From: Woronichinia naegeliana WA131
Lineage (GTDB): Bacteria; Cyanobacteriota; Cyanobacteriia; Cyanobacteriales; Microcystaceae
Reading direction: 5' to 3'
DNA length: 64,000 bases
Assembly (NCBI GenBank): GCA_025370055.1
Contig: CP073041.1
Location: 682,001 to 746,000 of the forward strand
In this document: in pieces, positions 26,451-35,101 of the stretch
Numbering within the stretch: the first letter of the stretch is position 1
How the letters are laid out: every line of letters starts with the position of its first letter
Notes under the pieces: generated by a model
What the model was told of the DNA's origin: nothing
Seen by the model: the letters and a program-made list of their open reading frames with translations, nothing else
The model's database searches: none
Made by a program: the position numbers and the translations under genes

Positions 26451-27626
26451 ATGACAACTGCCGCCGTAGAAGAATATAAGATAATGCTATCAGTCGGAGA
26501 TACGACCTTCTTAGATTATCGCAATATCAAGGAAAAAAGGGAAGGGTATGGGCCGACTGGAAAAGGAGGGAATGGATTAATACTGCATAGTGCTTTAGCA
26601 ATTGAGCCAGAAAAAGGACAAGTATTAGGTTTATTATGGCAAAAACTGTGGAATAGGGAGGTAAAAGAAAAGCCCCCAACAGATGAAACGGCGAAGCAGA
26701 AAAAAGAAAGACAGAAAGAACAAAGAAAAGCAGCTCGTCAAAGACCATTTGAGGAAAAAGAATCCTACAAATGGGTAGAGGCTCTAAACACCTGTGAGAA
26801 ACAGGTAGAAAGTTCAACGAGGGTAATTCATGTATTTGACAGAGAAGGAGATGTTTCAGAAGTCTTTGACTCAGTGCGTCAACTCAAGCATACAGGAGTG
26901 CTGGTCAGAGCGTCTCATAATCGTAGTTTAGACAAAAATAGTGAACGACTTTGGCAACATTTGGAATCAGAACCGATTCGTTTTCATCAAGAAATCGAGA
27001 TTCCGAGTACAGGAAAAAGAAAAGCACGGAAGGTTAAGCTTGCCGTCCGATTTTGCTCAGTTAATCTACGAACTCCCTATCGTTTTGATAATCGTGACCC
27101 GTTGAATGTCTATGCTGTTTATGCGACAGAAATCGATTGTCCCGAAGGCGAAACTCCTTTATCTTGGATGCTTCTGACTACAGAAGTTGTTGAGACTATT
27201 GAGATGGCTGTCACTATTCTTCGTTGGTACACCTACCGATGGCGGGTTGAAGAATTTCATAAAGTCCTTAAGTCTGGTTGTCAGAGTGAGCGTTATCGAC
27301 TTGCCTCTGATGGAATGAAAACTCTTTTGGGTTTTTTAAGTGTCATTGCTGTTGAACTTTTACACGTTACTTATCTTCATCGTACCCAGCCCGATGCTCT
27401 CGCGATTGAAATTCTTAATCCTCTTCAACTTCAGGTGTTAAAAGCAGCCGCCTCTCAAAAACTTCCCCCTATTTTGACTGTTGCTTGGGCTGTCGAGTCT
27501 GTTGCTTTTCTTGGTGGTTATCTTGAACATCGTCGTAAAACTCCTCTCGGTATCCAAGTCCTTTGGCGCGGTTGGTTGAAGTTGCATGACCTTTGCCAAG
27601 GCTGGCAGCTTGCAATCCGCACTTAA
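26451..27626 (+). CDS. P transposase, catalytic frame (IS4/Tn5-like)
   Basis: The frame carries MLSVGDTTFLDYR (first Asp), HVFDREGDVSEVF (second Asp) and the exact Y-x2-R-x3-E-x6-K signature YTYRWRVEEFHKVLK. The C-terminal part is a hydrophobic dimerisation-like region as in Tn5 transposase. The true start lies in the upstream frame, so the apparent ATG is internal. Only one copy is present, so the family cannot be judged for programmed shifting here. Confidence 0.8.
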   Translation: MTTAAVEEYKIMLSVGDTTFLDYRNIKEKREGYGPTGKGGNGLILHSALAIEPEKGQVLGLLWQKLWNREVKEKPPTDETAKQKKERQKEQRKAARQRPFEEKESYKWVEALNTCEKQVESSTRVIHVFDREGDVSEVFDSVRQLKHTGVLVRASHNRSLDKNSERLWQHLESEPIRFHQEIEIPSTGKRKARKVKLAVRFCSVNLRTPYRFDNRDPLNVYAVYATEIDCPEGETPLSWMLLTTEVVETIEMAVTILRWYTYRWRVEEFHKVLKSGCQSERYRLASDGMKTLLGFLSVIAVELLHVTYLHRTQPDALAIEILNPLQLQVLKAAASQKLPPILTVAWAVESVAFLGGYLEHRRKTPLGIQVLWRGWLKLHDLCQGWQLAIRT

Positions 27627-27639
27627 CGGGAAAAGTCAG

Positions 27640-28314
27640 ATTGAAAATATTGGTAAAAATATCCTCCGTTAAAATATGCTGAATGATCATTTCTCGCACA
27701 TCATCCCTATTAACCTCTGGATTAATAGACTGCTGACAAATTCTTAAAAACTTATCTCTAGCTATAACAAAATTAGCATTATTTTCTGACTGCTCATTAA
27801 TCATTTCTCGTAAGCGAATTAAAATGGTCGGTAAATCCTCATTGAAAACCGCGATCGCCGAGCGAAAATCCTTAACCTCTGGCCGTTCATAATTAATAAA
27901 TTCCGTTAAAAGCTGATCAAGAGCCTGCTCATCACGCATCGCAACACGCCAACAAACCTCACCCTGACGTAACAAAATCGCCGTCTGAGAATCTTCAAAT
28001 AAAATATTATCGTCGGGATAACCCTTGGCTAATTTTTTCTCAATTTCTTTCTCCAAATCATCATCATCATCCTTGGCCTCCCAATAGCCCCACTCCAGAC
28101 GCAGCGCATCTTTAACAACGCCATCCAAACGGATCAAATTACCGCGTTTTGTTCGATAATCCAACTCTGAAACCACCAAAAAATCCTTCGGTTGACAATA
28201 CTCATTTAACAAACTTTGAAAAGCAAAACGAATCTGACTTTCATTCCGACGACCGCCATACTGAATAATTTGATCCAGATCTCGATAATATTGGCTAATA
28301 GCAAGACGAGACAT
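27640..28314 (-). pseudogene. Restriction-modification gene, N-terminal fragment
   Basis: From MSRLAISQYYRDLDQIIQYG the frame runs through a nuclease-like region (EYCQPKDFLVVSELDYRTKR, then VVKDALRLEWGYWEAKDDD) to LTEDIFTNIF, where P is inserted. This N-terminal PD-(D/E)XK layout fits type IIG/ISP enzymes. A2 was inserted at codon 4 (target GACGAGACAT). The original upstream region, with ATGTCTCGTC, is now at 46952-46961, on the far side of an inversion. Confidence 0.85.
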
Positions 28315-28720
28315 CAGGGCGAACGCATCTAAAAATGATACAGATACAAGAACATTATAGAGGGATGGATAAGGGAAAATAAGGGAAAGTGCATAGAAAA
28401 CAAAAGCGATGAAACTCCGACCCAAATATAGACTGGTAGAACACTTTGCCGAAATAGATGACCCTCGCATCGAACGAACAAAACGGCATAAACTCATTGA
28501 TATTCTAACGATTGCCATCTTAGCCGTTATTTGTGGAGCAGAAGGTTGGGTAGCCATGGAAAGTTTCGGCAAGGCTAAACATCAATGGCTAAAAAAAATT
28601 TTGGAATTGCCGAATGGCATCCCCTCCGACGATACGTTTGCGCGTGTATTTGCTAGTCTGAATCCAGAGCAATTTCAAGACTGTTTTCTGCATTGGGTCA
28701 AAAGTATAGCGGAGGTAAGT
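28315..28720 (+). mobile_element. ISAs1-type element A2, N-terminal half
   Basis: It begins with CAGGGCGAACGCATCT and stops where K1 starts, at AGGTAAGT. The missing half lies in opposite orientation at 46962-47800, starting from the same AGGTAAGT. The outer target duplication GACGAGACAT is at 28305-28314 here and, reverse-complemented, at 46952-46961 there. Confidence 0.93.
28409..28720 (+). pseudogene. ISAs1-type transposase of A2, N-terminal fragment
   Basis: The first 104 codons of the 375-residue transposase run from [20 protein letters not shown] to [10 protein letters not shown]. The frame is then cut by K1 and reads a few foreign codons. The rest ([14 protein letters not shown] onward) is 18 kb away because of the inversion. 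Confidence 0.92.
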
Positions 28721-28754
28721 GGGTGCGACCTTTAGTTGATAAAAGCTGTTGTAA

Positions 28755-29693
28755 TCAGGGTTCTACAGGGAACCCATATTGATCAAGTTTTGCCCAAAAT
28801 TGACTCCATCGTTCCTTGGTCAATACCAAAGCTCGTAGGCTCAAAATAATTCCTGCTCCTTTTTCCTTCCATCGCATCCCTGAACAACATAATCGTTGTT
28901 TGACCAACGTCTTACAAGCTGCTTCCGTAACACCTGAACCAATCGGATACTTTTTCTCTAAGTATTCAGCATAATCCATTTGATGCTGATGATTCTCGTA
29001 ATAAGTAATCGCCGCTTGTAGTTTCTCGGTAAGATTCTTAGAATGACTTTTTTCTTCTTTGACTTCTTTCATCAGATTTAGCAGTTCTCCTGCTTTTCCT
29101 TTTTCATGCTTGAGTTCTCGACAATTTTCAGTCAACCATTCTTTTTGTTTTGACACGGTATTCGGATGCAACGCTTCTGCCAAGGCACCTAAGTAACCAG
29201 AGGCATGATAGAAATCTAATATCTGTTCTTCCGTTTGCTTTTCTAAAAACTTCCAATTTGATTCTGCCCCGTCTGCTATCCCGACCAATGTTGCCTCTGG
29301 ATAACGGTTTTTCGCTCGCTCAATTTCTCTTTCCAATCTTTCTAGAAAACTCTTTTTTCCATACTCTGGTGCCGCACCTAGATAGATTGTATGTTGACGT
29401 TCGCCTTCACTATCGTATAGGGAAACGGTTCCCACCATTGCTTCACGGTAGCCATCCTCACACATCAGCATACAGGTTCCATCTAATCCTATTCCCACTG
29501 TTGCAATTTGGCTATCCTCCTTGGGCGGGGCATAACTCCACGCTTCTTCTTTTGCTTGTACCACACTTCCTACTGCTTCACTCAATCTTTGGATATAGGA
29601 TAGCGCTACTTTTCTACCATGATTTTCTAATAAATCATTTTTCACCTCTTTGCCTGCCATCCCTGACATTTTTGAGGATACCTGTTTTGCCAA
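28755..29693 (-). CDS. K1 transposase, catalytic frame (ISKra4 family)
   Basis: The 312-residue frame has GIGLDGTCMLMCEDGYREAM (first Asp), EATLVGIADGAESNWKFLEK (second Asp), EEQILDFYHASGYLGALAEA and the C-terminal IGSGVTEAACKTLVKQRL (Glu) with SGMRWKEKGAGIILSLRAL. These are ISKra4 hallmarks. Upstream of the apparent start the same frame still reads CPLEREARIIITSTPLLAKQ, which is conserved in the family. The protein is therefore made by a shift from the upstream frame near the A5 run of AGGAAAAACG. Confidence 0.88.
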   Translation of the reverse strand: MAKQVSSKMSGMAGKEVKNDLLENHGRKVALSYIQRLSEAVGSVVQAKEEAWSYAPPKEDSQIATVGIGLDGTCMLMCEDGYREAMVGTVSLYDSEGERQHTIYLGAAPEYGKKSFLERLEREIERAKNRYPEATLVGIADGAESNWKFLEKQTEEQILDFYHASGYLGALAEALHPNTVSKQKEWLTENCRELKHEKGKAGELLNLMKEVKEEKSHSKNLTEKLQAAITYYENHQHQMDYAEYLEKKYPIGSGVTEAACKTLVKQRLCCSGMRWKEKGAGIILSLRALVLTKERWSQFWAKLDQYGFPVEP

Positions 29694-30063
29694 TAATGGC
29701 GTTGATGTTATGATTATCCTTGCTTCTCTTTCTAAGGGGCAATACGTTTTTCCTCAAAGGTGAACGCTGATATACATGACGATTCACTATAACCTCACCA
29801 TAAGGTGTTTGATATTCTTTCGGTTGCTCTCCCTTACTCTTCCAGATTTCTTCACCGATTTTTAAGGGTGAACCATCTGTATCTAAATATTTCAAGGCTT
29901 CTTTGCTGGCGATGCAACCTACTTCGTTTAAGCCTTTTTGAATATTTATTTCTGTATCCAACATTGAACGACTGAGTTCTAATGTTAGTTCTATTTTTAT
30001 CTTTGAACCCTCTACATTAATTAGTTTTGCTGTCATCATTGTTTCCTCTTTGTCACTTTTCAT
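29635..30063 (-). CDS. K1 transposase, N-terminal frame
   Basis: The 142-residue frame holds TAKLINVEGSKIKIELTLEL, then LNEVGCIASKEALKYLDTDG and GEVIVNRHVYQRS. Its last 30 or so residues (LRKNVLPLRKRSKDNH..) are out-of-frame translation; the conserved family sequence switches to the +1 frame after the A5 run. GAGGAAAC precedes the internal ATGATGACAGC. Confidence 0.8.
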   Translation of the reverse strand: MKSDKEETMMTAKLINVEGSKIKIELTLELSRSMLDTEINIQKGLNEVGCIASKEALKYLDTDGSPLKIGEEIWKSKGEQPKEYQTPYGEVIVNRHVYQRSPLRKNVLPLRKRSKDNHNINAIIGKTGILKNVRDGRQRGEK

Positions 30064-30110
30064 CTCATGTTAACACTTTTCTTTTCCTTCATCAACTAAA
30101 GGTCACACCC

Positions 30111-30274
30111 TAAACAAATTGGTCATCGTCTTAAAATTACTGGTGCGAGTTGGAATTCTGACAATGTACCACAAGTCCTTCGTCATCGCTGTTCCTATTT
30201 AAATGATTACCTTTTTTGACTCTTTCATTTACCTCGTTAAGTATTTCTACTTATTGCAAAGGTGAGATGCTCCC
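30111..30274 (+). mobile_element. 3' end of X2, separated from its other half by inversion
   Basis: It starts at TAAACAAATTGGTCATCG, in the codons for VKQIGHRLK, and runs to the X terminal repeat GGTGAGATGCTCCC. The N-terminal half, starting with the reverse of the same TAAACAAA, is at 50885-51997. Its outer end abuts Z4. Confidence 0.92.
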
Positions 30275-30629
30275 TGTGAACTCCTAGAAAAGATAGCAGA
30301 ATTAGGACTATTAATACCGATTACGTTGGTATTAGACAATGCTCGTTATCAAAAATGCCGAATTGTGCAGGAGTTGGCAGAATCATTAGGAATAGAGTTA
30401 CTGTACTTACCTCCTTATTCTCCTAACTTGAATTTAATTGAAAGACTGTGGAAGTTTGTGAAAAAGAAGTGTTTATACGCAAAATATTATGAAGATTTTA
30501 CGCAGTTTTCTGCAGCAATTTCAGGATGTCTTGAAGATGCTAACGTAAAATATAAGGAGGAGCTTGATTCTTTGCTCACCTTACGATTTCAACGCTTTGA
30601 TAAATCTCAGATTATGAACGTTTGAAGTA
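30275..30629 (+). pseudogene. IS630-type (Z4) transposase, C-terminal third with right end
   Basis: The frame reads CELLEKIAELGLLIPITLVL, then the DDE core DNARYQKC and LPPYSPNLNLIERLWKFVKK (final Glu). It is identical over most of its length to the intact Z copies at 55.8 and 60.4 kb. The right end TTTGAAGTA is followed by TA. The left two thirds are missing where X2 abuts. Confidence 0.9.
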
Positions 30630-30750
30630 TAGTTGCATAATTGATAGATAGCACTGGCTATCGATTTTCTATATCAGCCAGTTTCGGACATAACGGCACT
30701 CTTGGGTATCGCATGTCCGATTTTCTTTTCTCACTTACCCTGCTCGAGAA
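30630..30750 (+). pseudogene. Unidentified coding remnant, split by K2
   Basis: One frame stays open here (LIDSTGYRFSISASFGHNGT, then LGYRMSDFLFSLTLLEN) and continues after K2 as FPLSSYENISACFLPNDPAI to a TAA near 32240. Removing K2 and one CTCGAGAA duplication joins the pieces in frame. I do not recognise the protein; it may be the C-terminus of a lost chromosomal gene. Confidence 0.4.
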
Positions 30751-30784
30751 GGGTGCGACCTTTAGTTGATAAAAGCTGTTGTAA

Positions 30785-31723
30785 TCAGGGTTCTACAGGG
30801 AACCCATATTGATCAAGTTTTGCCCAAAATTGACTCCATCGTTCCTTGGTCAATACCAAAGCTCGTAGGCTCAAAATAATTCCTGCTCCTTTTTCCTTCC
30901 ATCGCATCCCTGAACAACATAATCGTTGTTTGACCAACGTCTTACAAGCTGCTTCCGTAACACCTGAACCAATCGGATACTTTTTCTCTATGTATTCAGC
31001 ATAATCCATTTGATGCTGATGATTCTCGTAATAAGTAATCGCCGCTTGTAGTTTCTCGGTAAGATTCTTAGAATGACTTTTTTCTTCTTTGACTTCTTTC
31101 ATCAGATTTAGCAGTTCTCCTGCTTTTCCTTTTTCATGCTTGAGTTCTCGACAATTTTCAGTCAACCATTCTTTTTGTTTTGACACGGTATTCGGATGCA
31201 ACGCTTCTGCCAAGGCACCTAAGTAACCAGAGGCATGATAGAAATCTAATATCTGTTCTTCCGTTTGCTTTTCTAAAAACTTCCAATTTGATTCTGCCCC
31301 GTCTGCTATCCCGACCAATGTTGCCTCTGGATAACGGTTTTTCGCTCGCTCAATTTCTCTTTCTAATCTTTCTAGAAAACTCTTTTTTCCATACTCTGGT
31401 GCCGCACCTAGATAGATTGTAGGTTGACGTTCGCCTTCACTATCGTATAGGGAAACGGTTCCCACCATTGCTTCACGGTAGCCATCCTCACACATCAGCA
31501 TACAGGTTCCATCTAATCCTATTCCCACTGTTGCAATTTGGCTATCCTCCTTGGGCGGGGCATAACTCCACGCTTCTTCTTTTGCCTGTACCACACTTCC
31601 TACTGCTTCACTCAATCTTTGGATATAGGATAGCGCTACTTTTCTACCATGATTTTCTAATAAATCATTTTTCACCTCTTTGCCTGCCATCCCTGACATT
31701 TTTGAGGATACCTGTTTTGCCAA
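30785..31723 (-). CDS. K2 transposase, catalytic frame
   Basis: Same architecture as the K1 frame. Visible differences are Pro for His in GERQPTIYLGAAPEYG and Ile for Leu in AEYIEKKYPIGSG, both shared with K4, so K2 and K4 form one lineage. The catalytic Asp, Asp and Glu regions are intact. Confidence 0.88.
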   Translation of the reverse strand: MAKQVSSKMSGMAGKEVKNDLLENHGRKVALSYIQRLSEAVGSVVQAKEEAWSYAPPKEDSQIATVGIGLDGTCMLMCEDGYREAMVGTVSLYDSEGERQPTIYLGAAPEYGKKSFLERLEREIERAKNRYPEATLVGIADGAESNWKFLEKQTEEQILDFYHASGYLGALAEALHPNTVSKQKEWLTENCRELKHEKGKAGELLNLMKEVKEEKSHSKNLTEKLQAAITYYENHQHQMDYAEYIEKKYPIGSGVTEAACKTLVKQRLCCSGMRWKEKGAGIILSLRALVLTKERWSQFWAKLDQYGFPVEP

Positions 31724-32093
31724 TAATGGCGTTGATGTTATGATTATCCTTGCTTCTCTTTCTAAGGGGCAATACGTTTTTCCTCAAAGGTGAACGCTGA
31801 TATACATGACGATTCACTATAACCTCACCATAAGGTGTTTGATATTCTTTCGGTTGCTCTCCCTTACTCTTCCAGATTTCTTCACCGATTTTTAAGGGTG
31901 AACCATCTGTATCTAAATATTTCAAGGCTTCTTTGCTGGCGATGCAACCTACTTCGTTTAAGCCTTTTTGAATATTTATTTCTGTATCCAACATTGAACG
32001 ACTGAGTTCTAATGTTAGTTCTATTTTTATCTTTGAACCCTCTACATTAATTAGTTTTGCTGTCATCATTGTTTCCTCTTTGTCACTTTTCAT
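31665..32093 (-). CDS. K2 transposase, N-terminal frame
   Basis: Identical in protein sequence to the K1 upstream frame, with the same A5 run at which the catalytic frame must be entered. It overlaps the catalytic frame by about 59 bp. Confidence 0.8.
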   Translation of the reverse strand: MKSDKEETMMTAKLINVEGSKIKIELTLELSRSMLDTEINIQKGLNEVGCIASKEALKYLDTDGSPLKIGEEIWKSKGEQPKEYQTPYGEVIVNRHVYQRSPLRKNVLPLRKRSKDNHNINAIIGKTGILKNVRDGRQRGEK

Positions 32094-32315
32094 CCCATGT
32101 TAACACTTTTCTTTTCCTTCATCAACTAAAGGTCACACCCCTCGAGAACTTCCCACTGTCCAGTTACGAGAATATTTCGGCTTGTTTTCTTCCTAACGAC
32201 CCTGCCATTGGCGAACTTTTGTTCTTTTAAGACTTTTTTACTGTCTTTCTTTGGGGGAAACTCACCGGCTAGCTATCCCTAGCAGCCCTAATTCATGATT
32301 TGTAATTCTTAGAGC

Positions 32316-32456
32316 CCACATTCCGCAAACGCTACAGATAGCGCATAAATACAAATAGATGCTCTTTCTGTATGGCGTTAATTTGTTCTAATGCACTATG
32401 AATAGAGTAGTTTAAATTAATTACTCTATAGGTGGCGGCAACCTGCGGAATGTCGG
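32316..32456. mobile_element. 141-bp MITE with CCACATTCCGCA ends
   Basis: The left end CCACATTCCGCA and inverted right end CCGACATTCCGCA are near-perfect repeats. TTAGAGC is directly repeated on both sides (32309-32315 and 32457-32463). The interior is AT-rich and non-coding. The end motif matches the start of the IS1634-like fragment near 21.3 kb, so it may be mobilised by that family (inference). From 32149 to 32315 only the tail of the split remnant is seen. Confidence 0.7.
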
Positions 32457-32497
32457 TTAGAGCTTAGTTAGATAAGATGCGGTAATGTTACACATCT

Positions 32498-32624
32498 CAG
32501 GGCAAACGCATCAAAATTCTAGACTCTTTATTTGACAAGCCTTTTAGCATTTCATAAAAAATCAATAATGATTGCTGAAACCTTTACCTAGCCTATCGTT
32601 CAAAAATAAGATGCGTTTGCCCTG
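32498..32624. mobile_element. 127-bp MITE of the ISAs1-type (A) family, copy 2
   Basis: The ends are CAGGGCAAACGCATC and AAGATGCGTTTGCCCTG. Ten bases TTACACATCT on the left and TTACAAATCT on the right are a target duplication with one mismatch. The interior shares TCTAGACTC.TTAT and CATTTCATAAAAAATCAAT with the other copies. Confidence 0.88.
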
Positions 32625-32706
32625 TTACAAATCTTTATTTAATTGCCCTAATACTATAAACTGGCTGAAAATGAGTCTTTTAGGTAGTAAGGAGTAAATC
32701 ACGGTA

Positions 32707-33600
32707 ATGCAGGCGACGCAGACACTGCAAACTGTCCCCAGGGAATTTCTGAAGGCAGATGGCGGATTTAATCCCAACGTCTTGATGTTTTCCACTGCCC
32801 TGATGCTAATTGGACTATCGGTTCTGGGTTATTGGTGTTGGGGGCTCCCGGATTGGCTCTGCTTCTGCGCCAATGTTCTGGCCTTACATTTATCGGGGAC
32901 AGTGATCCATGATGCTTCTCATAATTCAGCCCATCGCAATCGCATTTTGAATGCCATTCTGGGTCACGGTAGTGCTTTAATGCTGGGTTTTGCCTTTCCT
33001 GTGTTTACCAGAGTCCATCTCCAACACCATGCTCATGTCAACGATCCCGATGATGATCCTGATCATTATGTTTCCACGGGCGGGCCGTTGTTATTGATTG
33101 CAGCCCGATTTTTTTACCATGAGATTTTCTTTTTTAAGCGGCAGTTGTGGCGTAAATATGAGCTATTAGAGTGGTTTTTGAGCCGTTTATTTCTCTTGAC
33201 CATTGTTTCTTTGGGGATTTATTTTGATTTTATTGGCTATATTATGAATTTTTGGTTTGTCCCAGCCCTAGTGGTTGGCATTGCTCTGGGTTTATTTTTT
33301 GACTATTTGCCCCATCGTCCTTTTCAAGAACGCGATCGCTGGAAGAATGCCAGGGTATATCCTAGTCCGATCCTCAATTTAATGATTTTTGGCCAAAATT
33401 ATCATCTCATTCACCATCTTTGGCCCTCGATTCCTTGGTACAATTATCAGCCCGCCTATTATGCGACCAAATCTTTGCTAGATCAAAAAGGCTGTGATCA
33501 GTGTTTGGGTTTGCTAGAGGGCAAAAATTTCTGGGGTTTTCTTTACGATATTTTTCTAGGGATTCGTTTTCATCATCAAAACGACAAAAATATTTCCTAA
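32707..33600 (+). CDS. crtR: Beta-carotene 3,3'-hydroxylase, CrtR type
   Basis: This di-iron membrane hydroxylase of the fatty-acid-desaturase superfamily has 297 residues. Histidine boxes are HDASH (68-72), HLQHH (104-108) and HLIHH (233-237), with FDYLPHRPF (199-207) between them, the CrtR pattern. Four to five hydrophobic segments place it in thylakoid or plasma membrane. It hydroxylates beta-carotene rings to zeaxanthin. AAGGAG lies about 13 bp upstream of the ATG. The gene is intact although surrounded by ISs and MITEs, consistent with selection to keep it. The MITE ending about 80 bp upstream may have altered its promoter. Confidence 0.93.
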   Translation: MQATQTLQTVPREFLKADGGFNPNVLMFSTALMLIGLSVLGYWCWGLPDWLCFCANVLALHLSGTVIHDASHNSAHRNRILNAILGHGSALMLGFAFPVFTRVHLQHHAHVNDPDDDPDHYVSTGGPLLLIAARFFYHEIFFFKRQLWRKYELLEWFLSRLFLLTIVSLGIYFDFIGYIMNFWFVPALVVGIALGLFFDYLPHRPFQERDRWKNARVYPSPILNLMIFGQNYHLIHHLWPSIPWYNYQPAYYATKSLLDQKGCDQCLGLLEGKNFWGFLYDIFLGIRFHHQNDKNIS

Positions 33601-33681
33601 ACTTGGATCATAAGGGTCTGCACCCTTTGCCAACTTGTTTCATTCAAATCGTAATTATGTCAAGCTAAGTAACATTTGATG

Positions 33682-33809
33682 TAGGGCAAACACATCTAAA
33701 TTCTAGACTCCTTATCTGATAAGACTTTCAGCATTTCATAAAAAATCAATCATGATCTCGGAAACCCTTATCCAGCCTACTTTTCAAAAATTAAGATGCG
33801 TTCGCCCTG
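33682..33809. mobile_element. 128-bp MITE of the ISAs1-type (A) family, copy 3
   Basis: The ends TAGGGCAAACACATCT and AAGATGCGTTCGCCCTG are slightly degraded at the left. The interior is closest to copy 1 (TCATGATCTCGGAAACCCTT). No clear target duplication was found. Confidence 0.85.
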
Positions 33810-33821
33810 TCCTAAGAATCA

Positions 33822-33890
33822 GTTATCCTCATTTTTTCAGTTCATACTTCCCTCACTTATATTTCTTTGGTTTTTGACTTTTTCAGCAAG
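33822..33890. repeat. Remnant of an IS5-type (I) right end
   Basis: The sequence resembles the last 70 bp of I1 (CATACTTCCCT, then TTTGACTTTTTCAGCAAGCC) with several substitutions. No other part of the element is present. Confidence 0.7.
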
Positions 33891-33892
33891 CC

Positions 33893-34079
33893 CCAGGTAG
33901 CTTCTCCTCGATTAAGATGAAAATCCTTAAGTTGACACCAACCTTGTTTCCCACGCCAAATCCAGCAATTACTTTTAACCCGTATCCGATAGTGCCATCC
34001 CCACTTTTCTGTACACGCCCGCATCAATCGGGTATGGACAAAGCCTCTATCAGCTAATAACCCATATTCCGTACTGATT
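33893..34079 (-). pseudogene. Transposase fragment (IS4-like), unclassified
   Basis: The minus strand reads LLADRGFVHTRLMRACTEKW, then GWHYRIRVKSNCWIWRGKQG and FHLNRGEATW. LLADRGF resembles the second-Asp region of IS4-like transposases. Both ends are lost, into the I remnant on the left and the S fragment on the right. Confidence 0.6.
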
Positions 34080-34083
34080 TGAA

Positions 34084-34201
34084 AAAATAAAAATAAAGTG
34101 AGAAATGGTAACGGAATAGTTAAAATCAAATAAGCGAATAAACCTCAAGAGAAAATGACTAAGTTAAGCGTTAAAAATCTAGACCATTTAGGGATAATCG
34201 C
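34084..34201 (+). pseudogene. IS1634-like (S2) element, 5' part, outermost layer of the nest
   Basis: ATGACTAAGTTAAGCGTTAA starts a frame reading MTKLSVKNLDHLGIIA, cut after GGATAATCGC by A3. The frame resumes after the same ten bases at 39758. The leader before the ATG is AT-rich and its outer end was not recognised. Confidence 0.8.
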
Positions 34202-34216
34202 CAGGGCAAACGCATC

Positions 34217-34405
34217 TTATCCGAGTAAAACCTTAAGGAGATAGTCCTCGTCCCAACCAGCGCGTAGCCGTTTATTCTTGATACCAAGTTTCAGAGTATT
34301 TTCCTTTGTGAGCAAGTTAAGAGCGATATGGCGTAAGACGGCTAAATTCTCAGGAGCAAAATCCTTACGAATGCGACAAGCATCCTCATTGAAGGCCAAG
34401 TCTAG
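34217..34405 (-). pseudogene. ISAs1-type transposase of A3, C-terminal end
   Basis: The last 60 or so codons ([20 protein letters not shown] to [16 protein letters not shown]) are cut at TCTAG by R1. The remainder lies at 38721-39663. Confidence 0.9.
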
Positions 34406-34412
34406 TGGTCTG

Positions 34413-35084
34413 TCAATTTTCTATTTGTGGATAAAGACGCTTGAGACGGATACGAGCCTCAGCCGTCGTGAATTGCCAATCTACCGACTTTTGGGAATGA
34501 TTGCGCTGAGTGTACCAAGCCGTTGTTTCTTGCTCTAAAGTTTCCCGATCTGGAATTCGACGAGCTAGGCATTGCCGAGTCATTGCGGACAGCTCGTTTT
34601 CAGCAATATTAAGCCAACTGCCATGTTTTGGGGTATGGTGAATTTCCAACCGTTCGACTAGACGACGAGCCGTGGAAGGCTCAAATGCTTCATATAGTGA
34701 GGCAAGTTTGTGAGTATTTAGCTGATCACATACTAAAATGACTTTGTCGTTATCAGCATAGTCGTTATCGAGTAAATTCTTAATTTCTGTTGCCCAGTCA
34801 ACCGATGTTCTACGTTCACTGACAACTGTCTTTCGCCACCCAGACAAGGGTTCTGTAAACATAAAGATATTGGCTGTTCCATTGCGTTCATATTCGTAAT
34901 CATGCGCCTCTGGCTGTCCAGGTTTGGCTGGTAGAGGAAGGCGGGTTTCTTTGACCAATTGTATAGGTTGCTCATCCATGCAAATCACTGGACAATTGGG
35001 GTCATAGGGTCGGTGATAAATTTCTAGAACATCTTCCATGTTAGACACAAATTCGGCACTCTTTTCTGGTGGAATCACGTACAT
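34413..35084 (-). CDS. R1 transposase, catalytic frame (IS630 family)
   Basis: The DDE regions are [13 protein letters not shown] (first Asp), [20 protein letters not shown] (second Asp) and [19 protein letters not shown] (Glu), as in IS630-type elements. The frame opens beyond an A8 run (TTAAAAAAAACG); the upstream frame ends VRQVLKKTN just after that run. A shift there joins it to [20 protein letters not shown], so a programmed frameshift is likely. The apparent ATG is internal. Confidence 0.85.
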   Translation of the reverse strand: MYVIPPEKSAEFVSNMEDVLEIYHRPYDPNCPVICMDEQPIQLVKETRLPLPAKPGQPEAHDYEYERNGTANIFMFTEPLSGWRKTVVSERRTSVDWATEIKNLLDNDYADNDKVILVCDQLNTHKLASLYEAFEPSTARRLVERLEIHHTPKHGSWLNIAENELSAMTRQCLARRIPDRETLEQETTAWYTQRNHSQKSVDWQFTTAEARIRLKRLYPQIEN

Positions 35085-35101
35085 CTGTCGCAGATGAGGT
35101 T

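Larger units (their letters stand above)
26038..27639 (+). mobile_element. IS4-type element P (1602 bp)
   Basis: The inverted ends are CTGACTTTTCCCGTTAAG on the left and CTTAACGGGAAAAGTCAG on the right. A perfect 10-bp duplication ATTGAAAATA lies at 26028-26037 and 27640-27649. The insertion is clean, in the N-terminal third of the restriction-modification gene. Confidence 0.95.
28721..30110 (-). mobile_element. ISKra4-type element K1 (1390 bp), hybrid copy at an inversion boundary
   Basis: The ends are GGGTGCGACCTTTAGTTGAT and ATCAACTAAAGGTCACACCC. The flanks do not match each other: AGGTAAGT (in A2) on the left and TAAACAAA (in X2) on the right. Both are paired with the flanks of K5 at 47.8-50.9 kb. 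K1 is therefore a recombination product of two K insertions, though full length. Confidence 0.93.
30751..32140 (-). mobile_element. ISKra4-type element K2 (1390 bp)
   Basis: The full-length ends are those of K1. A perfect 8-bp duplication CTCGAGAA flanks it (30743-30750 and 32141-32148). This clean insertion defines the K family TSD length. Confidence 0.95.

Noticed and set aside
27469-28572. A single 367-residue protein on the minus strand
   Set aside because: It fuses the end of P, the restriction-modification fragment and antisense of A2; the junctions coincide with IS ends.
29150-29713. A 187-residue plus-strand frame across K (repeated in all K copies)
   Set aside because: It is antisense to the conserved transposase frame and shows no motif of its own.
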